Source of the DNA: an uncultured Chromatiaceae bacterium
GTDB taxonomy: Bacteria > Pseudomonadota > Gammaproteobacteria > Chromatiales > Chromatiaceae
Assembly (NCBI GenBank): GCA_937923175.1
Contig: CALALB010000076.1
Span: 1 to 42,681 of the forward strand
Length of the DNA stretch: 42,681 nucleotides
Reading direction: 5' to 3'
The notes below the pieces were generated by a model that saw only the letters and a list, made by a program, of their open reading frames with translations, did no database searches and was not told where the DNA came from. This document shows positions 26,399 through 34,274 of this stretch, one piece after another. The position numbers and the translations under genes are program-made. Positions within the stretch are counted from its first letter, which is position 1. Every line of letters begins with the position of its first letter.

Positions 26399-26833
26399 AT
26401 GATGTCTTCGATGTCTGCAGCACGTCCGACCGCTCTTCTCCTTGCACTTTGCCTTGGATTTGCCCCACTTGCAGCATCCGCGGGCAAGAAGGAGGGAGGC
26501 GCAGCCACCTCACCCTATCCGGGCTATATGGCCGTCGAGCCGCCGGTGATCGTCAATCTTGCCAACCCGCGCAAGGCGCGCCATCTGAAATTAAGCGTCC
26601 AGTTCTATATCGAGACCCAGTCGGATGCCGAGCTCATCACCTTACATATGCCCCGCCTGCGCGATCGCATGATCACCCTGCTCGGCGGACGCGATGGCGA
26701 GCAACTGGTCACCGCTGAGGCCCGCGATCAGCTACGGGTCGAACTCTTAGAGGCCCTGCGCAAGGTGATGATGGAACAAACGGGCAGACCTGCAATCAGC
26801 GCCATCTATTTCACCGATTTCATCGTCCAGTAA
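26399..26833 (+). CDS. FliL-like flagellar basal body-associated protein
   Basis: The 144-residue product matches the FliL family in its periplasmic part: EPPVIVNLANPRKARHLKLS, FYIETQSDAELITLHMPRLRDRMITLL and the ending GRPAISAIYFTDFIVQ. FliL surrounds flagellar stators and tunes torque. Canonical FliL has an uncleaved membrane anchor and a cytoplasmic start. Here the N-terminus (PTALLLALCLGFAPLAASAG) looks like a cleavable signal peptide, so this may be a periplasmic paralogue. It lies 14 bp after the NIT receptor and only 5 bp from the convergent STAS gene. No fliM, fliN or mot genes are in the window, so a second FliL elsewhere is likely. Confidence 0.8.
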   Translation: MMSSMSAARPTALLLALCLGFAPLAASAGKKEGGAATSPYPGYMAVEPPVIVNLANPRKARHLKLSVQFYIETQSDAELITLHMPRLRDRMITLLGGRDGEQLVTAEARDQLRVELLEALRKVMMEQTGRPAISAIYFTDFIVQ

Positions 26834-26838
26834 GGACC

Positions 26839-27144
26839 CTAATCAAGGGTGAACAGCTTGTCGAAGTTGGCGATCTTAAGCACCCGGCGCACCTCCTCGT
26901 TACTGCCGGTGATGCGCACGCTGCCCGGATCGCCGCCGACGTGCTCGCGCAGGAGCAAAAGCATCCCCAGCGCTGAACTGTCCAGATAGGTCGCGCGCGA
27001 CAGGTCAACGACAAACTGCATGCTGGACGGTGTGACATTTTGATAGGCATTGCGAAAGTCGCGGTGTTGGGAAAAGTCGAATCGCCCCTCGACCGCAATG
27101 GTCAGGGTACGCTGGTCAGGATCGATACGTGCAGTCACGCCCAT
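26839..27144 (-). CDS. STAS-domain (anti-anti-sigma factor-like) protein
   Basis: The 101-residue protein is a single STAS domain: VVDLSRATYLDSSALGMLLLL contains the usual phosphorylatable serine in DSSALG, followed by VRITGSNEEVRRVLKIANFDKLF. Such proteins switch partners by phosphorylation; in chemotaxis operons they sometimes act in a side branch, but no partner kinase or phosphatase is in the window. The ATG at 27144 was selected because AGGGGGT lies 6 bases upstream; an ATG at 27165 is less supported. It is the last gene of the che operon, 28 bp after cheB. Confidence 0.88.
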   Translation of the reverse strand: MGVTARIDPDQRTLTIAVEGRFDFSQHRDFRNAYQNVTPSSMQFVVDLSRATYLDSSALGMLLLLREHVGGDPGSVRITGSNEEVRRVLKIANFDKLFTLD

Positions 27145-27172
27145 AAATAACCCCCTTGTGGGCATTTGACGT

Positions 27173-28213
27173 CTAGTGTTTCATCTCGAGCCCCTGTAAC
27201 AGGGCTGTGGCAATCGCAGGAAGCGGCAAGACCTCGATGGCCGCGCCGCGCCTGACTGCCTCTCCAGGCATCCCCCAGACCACGCTGGTGGCCTCATCCT
27301 GGGCAATGGTATAGGCGCCCTGCTCGCGCAGCGTTTTGAGCCCTTCGGCGCCATCAGCCCCCATGCCGGTCAGCAGGGCAGCCGCGGACTTCGCCCCCGC
27401 AGCCTCGGCCACCGACCAAAAGAGCACATCGACGCTCGGGCGATGACGGTTGACCGGCTCGCTCTGATCAAGCCTGCAGACATAGTGGCTGCCCTCGCAT
27501 CTAACCCTGAGATGGTAGTCGCCTGGCGCGATATAGGCATGACCGCGCCGAATGCGCTCACCATCCTCGGCCTCTTTGACGACCAATCCAGTTTGCTGAT
27601 TCATGCGCCGGGCAAAGGCGGCGCTAAAACCCGGCGGGATATGCTGGGCGATGACCACGCCTGGGGCATCGGGGGGCAGACGCAATAGGACCTCCTTGAT
27701 CGCCTCGGTCCCGCCGGTCGAGGCGCCGATCGCCAAGAGCTGAACGCTTACCGCCCCAGCGGCGAGTTTGCGCTGAGCCAGACCAGAGGCCGCGGCTGCA
27801 GATGGATGCGGCCTGGGTTTGAGAGTTGCCGCGAGCCGAATCTTTTCGATCAGATCCTCGGCATAATCCCGTATCCCCTCGGCGCTTACCCCCTTGGGTT
27901 TGCAGACAAAATCAACCGCCCCTAGCTCCAGGGCCTGCAGGGTCACCTCGGCGCCCTGCTCGGTGAGCGATGAGACCATGACCACTGGCATGGGGCGCAG
28001 ACGCATCAGGTTGCGCAAAAAGGTCAGGCCATCCATGCGCGGCATTTCGACATCCAGGGTCAACACATCCGGATTGAGCGCCTTGATCCGCTCGCGCGCG
28101 ACATAGGGATCTTGCGCGCTCCCAACGACCTCGATATCCGGGGCTGAGCTGAGGATCTCGGTCAATAGGCTGCGCATGAGAGCCGAATCATCGACGATCA
28201 ACACGCGGATCAT
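27173..28213 (-). CDS. cheB: Chemotaxis protein-glutamate methylesterase CheB
   Basis: CheB removes methyl groups from receptors and can deamidate glutamines, mediating adaptation. The 346-residue protein has an N-terminal receiver domain with the phospho-acceptor D54 in [13 protein letters not shown] and acidic residues D8/D9, and a C-terminal esterase domain with the catalytic serine in [12 protein letters not shown], the histidine in [17 protein letters not shown] and the aspartate in [13 protein letters not shown]. It follows the operon receptor by 19 bp and precedes the STAS gene. With CheR and CheD here, the adaptation set is complete. Confidence 0.96.
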   Translation of the reverse strand: MIRVLIVDDSALMRSLLTEILSSAPDIEVVGSAQDPYVARERIKALNPDVLTLDVEMPRMDGLTFLRNLMRLRPMPVVMVSSLTEQGAEVTLQALELGAVDFVCKPKGVSAEGIRDYAEDLIEKIRLAATLKPRPHPSAAAASGLAQRKLAAGAVSVQLLAIGASTGGTEAIKEVLLRLPPDAPGVVIAQHIPPGFSAAFARRMNQQTGLVVKEAEDGERIRRGHAYIAPGDYHLRVRCEGSHYVCRLDQSEPVNRHRPSVDVLFWSVAEAAGAKSAAALLTGMGADGAEGLKTLREQGAYTIAQDEATSVVWGMPGEAVRRGAAIEVLPLPAIATALLQGLEMKH

Positions 28214-28232
28214 GGTCTAACTGCCTGTGAAA

Positions 28233-29441
28233 TCAGAAAAACTCAACACCGCCTTCATCCAGCGAGTGTTGACTGACTGAGGCATGGGCGGTGGCATGCA
28301 GGTCGGCTTGTAAGGATTCCAAACGGGCCCTTGCCTGGGCGAGATCCTCGGGTGTGCGCAGGCGATCGAGCGGGATCAGGCGCAACTCGCCAAGGAAACG
28401 CTCGATCAGACGGAAGCGGATCTCGGCGCGCTCGAGGACCTGACGGGTGATATCCTCAAACTGGAGCAAACGGATCGCCGCATCGACGCTATTCTGGAAA
28501 CGCTCCACGATTCCATTGAGTTCATTGAGGCCCTGGTCAACCCGTTGGTTGAGCTGCTGGACCTGGGCGATCATCTCATCCATCGAGCCCTTGGCAGTGA
28601 TCGAGGCATTCAGGTCCTGAGAGGCCATCTGGCCGACGATCTCCCGAGTCTCGGCAAAGACCAGCTGGGCCTGCTGGATCTGATTGCGGATCAGATCATT
28701 GAATTCGGCGGCATCCTGGGAGAGCTTACGGACCTCTTGCGCGACCACGGCAAAACCGCGTCCGGCCTCACCGGCGCGCGCCGCCTCGATGGCGGCATTG
28801 AGCGCCAAGAGATTGGTTTGGCGCGCGATCCGTTTGGCCCCATCGAGCTGCTCGAAGATATGATCCATCTGGGCTGAGAGGTCGTCGATCTGATGGGCAA
28901 CCCGGAGGCTGTGCTTGCTCATTTCGATCAGACGCTCGACGTTTTGCGCCAATAACTGGCTGTTGGCCGCAAGGAAATCGTCGATATTGATAAACTGCCC
29001 CGCCCCGCCCTGATCGCTTTTGGTAATCAGATTTAAGACCAGACGCTGTTGAGACCGAGATGCCTCTGATAGACCCTTGAAACTGGCATTGAGGTCGCTT
29101 GCGGCATGGGCGATCAGCGATCGGGCCTGCTGGAGCAGCTCCTGGAGCTCAGTCAGCAACGGGCTGATCAACTGGTCGGTTTGCACGATCAGGTCGAGGA
29201 AACGGTGCTCATCCGCGGCGATACCAGTTGCCGCAGAGGATCGCTCAGGCACGAGCCTAGACTGCTTGTGACCCAGCACCAACCAAAGCGGCCAGGCCAG
29301 GGCCAAGAGGATCACCCCCAGCCATCCAGGGATCCAGCCCGGGGCCACCCCAAACAGGAGCACCAGACCTACAGACAGAGGGGGCCAATAGGCCATGGCA
29401 AATGTCTGGATAGACTCGGTCTTGATCCCACTAGGATTCAT
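28233..29441 (-). CDS. Methyl-accepting chemotaxis protein lacking a periplasmic domain
   Basis: The 402-residue receptor begins with a membrane hairpin: two hydrophobic helices (about residues 15-55) separated only by a short GVAPGWIPG turn, so no extracytoplasmic ligand-binding domain exists. A polar linker and the cytoplasmic signalling hairpin follow, with tip sequence [20 protein letters not shown]. Signals may come from the membrane, from redox state, or from a partner, but this is inference. The start overlaps the cheD stop by 4 bp (ATGA), indicating coupling. The C-terminus ends in GGVEFF, resembling the CheD tail GEVELFS. It is distinct from the NIT receptor on the opposite strand. 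Confidence 0.9.
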   Translation of the reverse strand: MNPSGIKTESIQTFAMAYWPPLSVGLVLLFGVAPGWIPGWLGVILLALAWPLWLVLGHKQSRLVPERSSAATGIAADEHRFLDLIVQTDQLISPLLTELQELLQQARSLIAHAASDLNASFKGLSEASRSQQRLVLNLITKSDQGGAGQFINIDDFLAANSQLLAQNVERLIEMSKHSLRVAHQIDDLSAQMDHIFEQLDGAKRIARQTNLLALNAAIEAARAGEAGRGFAVVAQEVRKLSQDAAEFNDLIRNQIQQAQLVFAETREIVGQMASQDLNASITAKGSMDEMIAQVQQLNQRVDQGLNELNGIVERFQNSVDAAIRLLQFEDITRQVLERAEIRFRLIERFLGELRLIPLDRLRTPEDLAQARARLESLQADLHATAHASVSQHSLDEGGVEFF

Positions 29442-30058
29442 GAGAACAGTTCCACCTCACCCTCGACCTTGGCCCGGCGCAGGATCTCGCTATAGTTGAG
29501 CTCGCGTTCGATGATGGTGTCATTGTGCAAGGTCTTGAGCTTTTTGACCAAGACCCGCCCGCTGGTTGGAAAAAAATAGACCTTGCGCGGATAGTTGCCT
29601 AGAAGATCCTGAGCCACGATAGGGATGCCTTCGGTTGTCAGATAATCGAGGACGAAACGGGCATTGCGCTCGCCCACGACATGGTTTTTGAAGCCAGGCA
29701 AGACATTGCCGCCACCAAAGACCTTGGCCTCCAGGTTGGAGCGCTTGGCGCCAAGCTTGATAAGCTGATTGATCAGGATCTCCATCGCATAGTCGCCATA
29801 GCGTAATGAGCGTCCGAAGCGCTGATTGTCATCGCGTCTGTCGTCCGGCAGCATGAAATGATTGATACCGCCGATCCCCTTGACCCGATCGCGGATACAG
29901 GCACAGACACAGGATCCCAAGACCGTCACCATCAGGATCTCGCGCGCCGAGACATAGTACTCGCCAGGCAGGATCTTGACCGCGTCCATCTGAAAATGGC
30001 GGTCATAATACAGGGTTGGTGCTAGAACCTCTTCAAAACCATGTGGTGCACCAGTCAT
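29438..30058 (-). CDS. cheD: Chemoreceptor glutamine deamidase CheD
   Basis: CheD deamidates glutamines on receptors and may also affect the kinase. The 206-residue product has the catalytic region [29 protein letters not shown] (cysteine in GSC, histidine in INH), then [12 protein letters not shown] and IGERN-type segments of the family. Length is at the larger end because of an N-terminal extension before [13 protein letters not shown]. It starts 3 bp after the cheR stop and overlaps the mcp start, so it is firmly within the operon. The tail GEVELFS is discussed as a possible docking signal. Confidence 0.94.
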   Translation of the reverse strand: MTGAPHGFEEVLAPTLYYDRHFQMDAVKILPGEYYVSAREILMVTVLGSCVCACIRDRVKGIGGINHFMLPDDRRDDNQRFGRSLRYGDYAMEILINQLIKLGAKRSNLEAKVFGGGNVLPGFKNHVVGERNARFVLDYLTTEGIPIVAQDLLGNYPRKVYFFPTSGRVLVKKLKTLHNDTIIERELNYSEILRRAKVEGEVELFS

Positions 30059-30061
30059 GTC

Positions 30062-30913
30062 TTAGGCCCCCTGGAGTGGGACATAGACGGTTTTGCCCCG
30101 CAGCCGAAATAGATGCGTGACATGGGTCAGGCTTTCGGAATGCCCGACAAACAACAGTCCATCAGGCTGCAACAAGGCATGAAACCGGGCCAGGATCTTG
30201 GCCTGGGTGGGTTTATCGAAATAGATCATGACATTGCGACAGAAGATCACCTCGAAGGGTGTGCTGATTGTCCAGGATTCACCAAGCAGATTGAGCGGTT
30301 GAAACTCGATCAGGGCACGCAGTTCAGGGCGCACCCGTACCCATCCCGCTCTAGCGCCCTTGCCCTTCAGGAAAAACCGCTTGAGTTGAGACTCAGAAAG
30401 CCTTTCGACCCGCTCCCAGGGATAGATCCCCTCGGCTGCCTGCTCGAGGACATTGGTATCCACATCGGTCGCCAGGATCTCGACCGGCGGCTTCCAGGTC
30501 TTGAAGGCATCGACCAGGGTCATGGCCATTGAATAGGGTTCCTCACCGGTCGAGCAGGCCGAGGACCACAGCCTGATCCGCTGTCGACCGCGGCGTTTGA
30601 GCTCGAGCACATGCTCAGCCAGTATTGGAAAATGATGGGCCTCGCGGAAAAAGGCGGTGAGATTGGTGGTCAGGGCATTGACAAACTGGGTCCATTCATC
30701 GGGCTGGGTGTCCAGGGCATCGAGATAATCCTGGAAGGTCTTCAGACCCAGGGCACGCAGGCGTCTTGCGATCCGGCTATAGACCATGTCCTTTTTGCCA
30801 GGGCCCAGAGCGATTCCGGCATGGTCATAGATCAAGCGCCGGATCTTTTCGAAATCGCGCTGGGTGAAGACGAACTCGCGTTCCTGGACCGGCCCCCTTA
30901 CCTCCTTTGCCAT
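30062..30913 (-). CDS. cheR: Chemotaxis protein methyltransferase CheR
   Basis: CheR transfers methyl groups from SAM to receptor glutamates. The 283-residue protein has an N-terminal helical domain (FVFTQRDFEKIRRLIYDHAGI...SRIARRLRALGL) and a Rossmann SAM-binding domain with LWSSACSTGEEPYSMAMTL, ILATDVDTNVLEQA, IFCRNVMIYFDKPTQ and LFVGHSESL. These are the standard CheR motifs. The ATG at 30913 lies 11 bp past the cheW stop. No TPR extension is present. The local receptors lack the NWETF-type tether, so it probably docks without one, as in many bacteria. Confidence 0.96.
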   Translation of the reverse strand: MAKEVRGPVQEREFVFTQRDFEKIRRLIYDHAGIALGPGKKDMVYSRIARRLRALGLKTFQDYLDALDTQPDEWTQFVNALTTNLTAFFREAHHFPILAEHVLELKRRGRQRIRLWSSACSTGEEPYSMAMTLVDAFKTWKPPVEILATDVDTNVLEQAAEGIYPWERVERLSESQLKRFFLKGKGARAGWVRVRPELRALIEFQPLNLLGESWTISTPFEVIFCRNVMIYFDKPTQAKILARFHALLQPDGLLFVGHSESLTHVTHLFRLRGKTVYVPLQGA

Positions 30914-30923
30914 GCCACCCTCT

Positions 30924-31418
30924 TTAGGCCGCGGTTGCGCTGGTCTGATCGACCAGCCCCATCTCGTGGCTGGTCATGAGCCGCTCGATATCGACGATGA
31001 TGATCATCCGCCCCTCGAGGGATACCAGACCCTCGATATAGGCGGTATCGAGCACGGCGCCAAAGTCCGGCGCCGGCTGGATCTGGTCGCGGCGCAGGGC
31101 GACCACATCCGAGACCCCATCGACCACCAGTCCTAGGATCCGCCCGCTCAGGTTGAGGATAATGACGACGGTGAATTCGTTGTATTCGACCTGCCCGAGA
31201 TTGAACTTCAAGCGCATGTCGATGATCGGGACGATGATCCCGCGCATATTGATCACCCCCTTGATGAACTCGGGCGCATTGGCGATCCGGGTTACGGCAT
31301 CATAGCCGCGGATCTCTTGAACCTTGAGGATATCGATCCCGTATTCCTCATCGCCCAATTTAAAGGTCAGATATTCGCGGGCGCCCTCGCTTGCTGCACT
31401 CATCTGTTCGTCGCTCAT
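30924..31418 (-). CDS. cheW: Chemotaxis coupling protein CheW
   Basis: CheW links receptors to the kinase CheA. The 164-residue protein is a single CheW domain: EYLTFKLGDEEYGIDILKVQEIRGYDAVTRI, NAPEFIKGVINMRGIIVPIIDMR, LVVDGVSDVVALRRDQIQPAPDFG and YIEGLVSLEGRMIIIVDIERLM follow the order expected of the family. It is encoded 39 bp after cheA. No receiver domain is attached, so it is CheW and not CheV. It is the only CheW gene in the window. Confidence 0.96.
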   Translation of the reverse strand: MSDEQMSAASEGAREYLTFKLGDEEYGIDILKVQEIRGYDAVTRIANAPEFIKGVINMRGIIVPIIDMRLKFNLGQVEYNEFTVVIILNLSGRILGLVVDGVSDVVALRRDQIQPAPDFGAVLDTAYIEGLVSLEGRMIIIVDIERLMTSHEMGLVDQTSATAA

Positions 31419-31457
31419 GCCTTTAAACCTTCCGCCTCGTCTTTGATGGGTTTGCCT

Positions 31458-33683
31458 TCAGCCTAATCGCCGGTTGAGCCGCACCAGGGCATCTACATCC
31501 AGGATCATGGCAACTCGCCCATCGCCCATGATGGTTGCGCCCGAGATCCCCTCGACCCTGCGATAATTGGTCTCCAGGCTTTTGATCACGACCTGATGTT
31601 GGGCGACCAGCTCATCGACCATGATCGCCGCCCGGCCCTCGCCGGTCTCGACAATGACCAGGATACAGTCGGACGGCCCTGGTTCAGGGAGACCGCTATT
31701 GAAGACCTGATGCAGGCTCACCACGGGCAAATAATCATCATTGATCTGGACCACCCGCCCCTTGCCGACCACGGTCTTGAACTGCTGGGGCCGCGGTTGG
31801 ATCGACTCATGGATGACAGTCAAGGGCAGGATGAAGATCTCTGTCCCCATGCGCACCGATAATCCATCGAGTATGGCCAGGGTCAGAGGCAGGCGGATGG
31901 TGATCTGGGTCCCCCGCCCGGCGACCGAATCGATCTCGACCCGCCCGTTCATCTCTTCGATATTGCGCCTGACCACATCCATCCCCACCCCGCGCCCAGA
32001 GATGTCGGTGATCTGCTCAGCGGTCGAGAATCCGGGCTGGAAGATCAACTGCCAGACCTCCTTGTCGGAGGGATTCTCAGGCAGGGGCATACCGAGGCGG
32101 GCCGCCTTGGCGAGGATCTTGTCGCGATTAAGTCCAGCCCCATCGTCGATCACCTCGACCACCACGCTACCGCTGCGGTGGCTGGCGCGCAGGATGATCT
32201 CACCGGTCTCGGGTTTGCCGGCAGCCAAACGCACCTCGGGGCGTTCGATCCCATGGTCGATACTATTGCGCACCAGATGGGTGAGCGGATCGGCCAGACG
32301 TTCGATCAAACCCTTGTCGAGCTCGGTATCCTCGCCGATTAGGCGCAGACTGACCTTCTTGCCGAGGGCGGCAGCTGTATCGCGCACTACCCGCGGGAAA
32401 CGGTTGAAGACAAAGCTGATCGGCATCATCCGGATCGACATGACCGCCTCTTGCAGGTCGCGCGAGTTGCGCTCCAGGTTCGACAGACCGGCCATGATCC
32501 GCTGATGCGCCACAGGATCGAGATTGGCACAGGCATCGGCCAGCATGGCATGGGTGATGACCAATTCGCCGACCAGGTTGATGAGCTGATCGACTTTGTC
32601 AACGCTGACCCGGATCGATGAATCAGTGACGGCAGGACGCTTGGGCACCTGGGGCGGGATGGCCCCCCCGTCGCGGGATACGGGCTTGGGGGAGGGCGGG
32701 GCGGGACTAGGATCGGGCGGGGCACCAGGCGCTGCGCTGAAGAAACCATAGCCCTGTTCAGCATCCTGGCGCGCGCGCCGGGCAACCTGAGCCAGCTGAT
32801 CCATCCCAGGGCTGCCGCCAAAAAAGCCGAATCCCTCATGCTCCTGATCGATGAGCGATTCAGCCCCCGGGGCATCGGGGAAAAAGCCGTAACCCTCTCC
32901 CTCTTGAATCGGTTGGGCGCCGGCCGGCAGGGCCGGCTCGGCCCTAGGTCTAGACTCGGACGGCCAATCGCCAGGGCCTGGGGATGCGCCTGGCTGATGC
33001 GCAATCAGATCCTCGCTGCCCTCCGGCTCGAGCAAGACCTGATCAGGCTCACACACAAAGGCCAGGATCTCCTCGATCGCCGCCCGTCTGCTGCTGGTCT
33101 CAATCCGCCAAACCTGCCGCCCCTGGTCATCTGTCCCTAGATCGGCGATGGTGCCTAGCTCGCCTAGAGATTCGAATAGGGCCCGCCGTTCCTCCGCCGC
33201 GCCCCGACCGATCGCCGCTGGGTCGAAGCACAGCCGCCAACGCCTGAGGCCCTCCCCGGGACTCGCTGATGCTGGCGCCTGGCCGGTCTCAGACGTGCCG
33301 TGTGCCAGGCGCTCGAGCCGCTCGCAGAGCGCCGCCTTGCTCAGCTCATCGTATTCGCGGCCCTCTTGATGGGCCTGAAGCTGGAGCTTGAGGACATCGC
33401 CTGCCTGCAGGAAGGCATCGATCATCTCAGCGGTTGGGGTGAGTTCCTGTTTGCGCAGCCGATCCAATAGGGTCTCCAGGACATGGGTCACCTCGGCCAT
33501 ATCGTTGAAGCCGAAGGTCCCCGCCCCGCCTTTGATCGAATGGGCAGCGCGAAAGATGGCATTGAGGGTCTCGAGGTCCGGGGCCTCGACATCGAGCTCA
33601 AGCAACAGGCCCTCCATGGTCGCCAGGTTCTCCTGGGCCTCCTCAAAGAACACCTGATAGAACTGACTCATGTCGATAGCCAT
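31458..33683 (-). CDS. cheA: Chemotaxis histidine kinase CheA
   Basis: CheA phosphorylates itself and then CheY and CheB. The 741-residue protein has P1 with the phosphorylated H48 (AAHSIKGGAGTFGF), a P2-like alpha/beta domain around 145-215, a long proline-rich linker (220-350), the P3 dimerisation helices (from about 356, VDKVDQLINLVGELVITHAM), the P4 ATP-binding domain (NSIDHGIERPEVR, DDGAGLN, SGRGVGMDVVRRNIEEMNG) and a CheW-like P5. The linker carries three copies of a G-(Y/F)-G-F-F motif. It follows cheY in the operon. Confidence 0.96.
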   Translation of the reverse strand: MAIDMSQFYQVFFEEAQENLATMEGLLLELDVEAPDLETLNAIFRAAHSIKGGAGTFGFNDMAEVTHVLETLLDRLRKQELTPTAEMIDAFLQAGDVLKLQLQAHQEGREYDELSKAALCERLERLAHGTSETGQAPASASPGEGLRRWRLCFDPAAIGRGAAEERRALFESLGELGTIADLGTDDQGRQVWRIETSSRRAAIEEILAFVCEPDQVLLEPEGSEDLIAHQPGASPGPGDWPSESRPRAEPALPAGAQPIQEGEGYGFFPDAPGAESLIDQEHEGFGFFGGSPGMDQLAQVARRARQDAEQGYGFFSAAPGAPPDPSPAPPSPKPVSRDGGAIPPQVPKRPAVTDSSIRVSVDKVDQLINLVGELVITHAMLADACANLDPVAHQRIMAGLSNLERNSRDLQEAVMSIRMMPISFVFNRFPRVVRDTAAALGKKVSLRLIGEDTELDKGLIERLADPLTHLVRNSIDHGIERPEVRLAAGKPETGEIILRASHRSGSVVVEVIDDGAGLNRDKILAKAARLGMPLPENPSDKEVWQLIFQPGFSTAEQITDISGRGVGMDVVRRNIEEMNGRVEIDSVAGRGTQITIRLPLTLAILDGLSVRMGTEIFILPLTVIHESIQPRPQQFKTVVGKGRVVQINDDYLPVVSLHQVFNSGLPEPGPSDCILVIVETGEGRAAIMVDELVAQHQVVIKSLETNYRRVEGISGATIMGDGRVAMILDVDALVRLNRRLG
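32730..32900. repeat. Three G-(Y/F)-G-F-F motifs encoded in the CheA linker
   Basis: GYGFF at residue 264, GFGFF at 284 and GYGFF at 311 (codons near 32894, 32834 and 32753) each sit in a similar frame, E/Q-G-Y/F-G-F-F then 3 residues and P-G. They lie in a proline- and alanine-rich linker that otherwise looks disordered. The aromatic clusters stand out against it and are protein-level repeats more than DNA repeats. Confidence 0.85.
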
Positions 33684-33735
33684 GAACCTTTCCCCCTTCT
33701 TGTCTTAAGGCCTTCTTGTCTCAGGCCCAGTGCCT

Positions 33736-34101
33736 TCAGCCGAGGACCTTGCGGACAACCTCCAGAAGTTTGGCCGGATCGAAGGGTTTGACTAGCCAGC
33801 CAGTCGCGCCCGCGGCCCGGCCCTGATTCTTCATGGCATCGCTCGATTCGGTAGTGAGCATCAGGATCGGGGTGGATTTGTATTGCGGCAGGGCGCGCAG
33901 TTGTTTGATCAGACTCAGACCATCCAGCTTTGGCATGTTTTGATCGGTAAAGATCAGGTCAAACTGGGTGGCGCGTGCCTTATTTAGGCCGTCTTGACCG
34001 TCAACCGCCTCGGTGACCACATAACCGGCCTCCTTGAGGGTAAAGGAGACCATCTGCCGGATGGACGGGGAATCATCGACGGTGAGGATTGTCTTTGCCA
34101 T
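33736..34101 (-). CDS. cheY: Chemotaxis response regulator CheY
   Basis: CheY-P carries the signal to the flagellar switch. The 121-residue protein is a stand-alone receiver domain with D9/D10, the phospho-acceptor D53 in LIFTDQNMPKLDGL, T83/T84 in LMLTTES and the lysine in LVKPFDP. It is the first gene of the che operon, 52 bp before cheA. CheY variants in such operons may act as phosphate sinks and not output regulators, which matters here because no cheZ phosphatase is encoded nearby. Confidence 0.94.
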   Translation of the reverse strand: MAKTILTVDDSPSIRQMVSFTLKEAGYVVTEAVDGQDGLNKARATQFDLIFTDQNMPKLDGLSLIKQLRALPQYKSTPILMLTTESSDAMKNQGRAAGATGWLVKPFDPAKLLEVVRKVLG

Positions 34102-34274
34102 ATCAATAGATCCTCGAGAACGAATGGGTCGTGCTTGCGCGATTGGCGATGATACTCAAAAATGCAGTCTTACTCTGCCCGAGATATTAAAAATCGAATA
34201 TAGAGCATTCTCGCTGCGGCAGATTCTGTTCCCCAAGGGTAGATCTTGCCCACTCACTGGTTTTTTAGCCGTCC

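Noticed and set aside
34102..34274. Sigma-28 (FliA) promoter for the cheY-cheA operon in the cheY-mfd gap.
   Set aside because: No sequence close to TAAA-N15-GCCGATAA was found on the minus strand, so no call is made.
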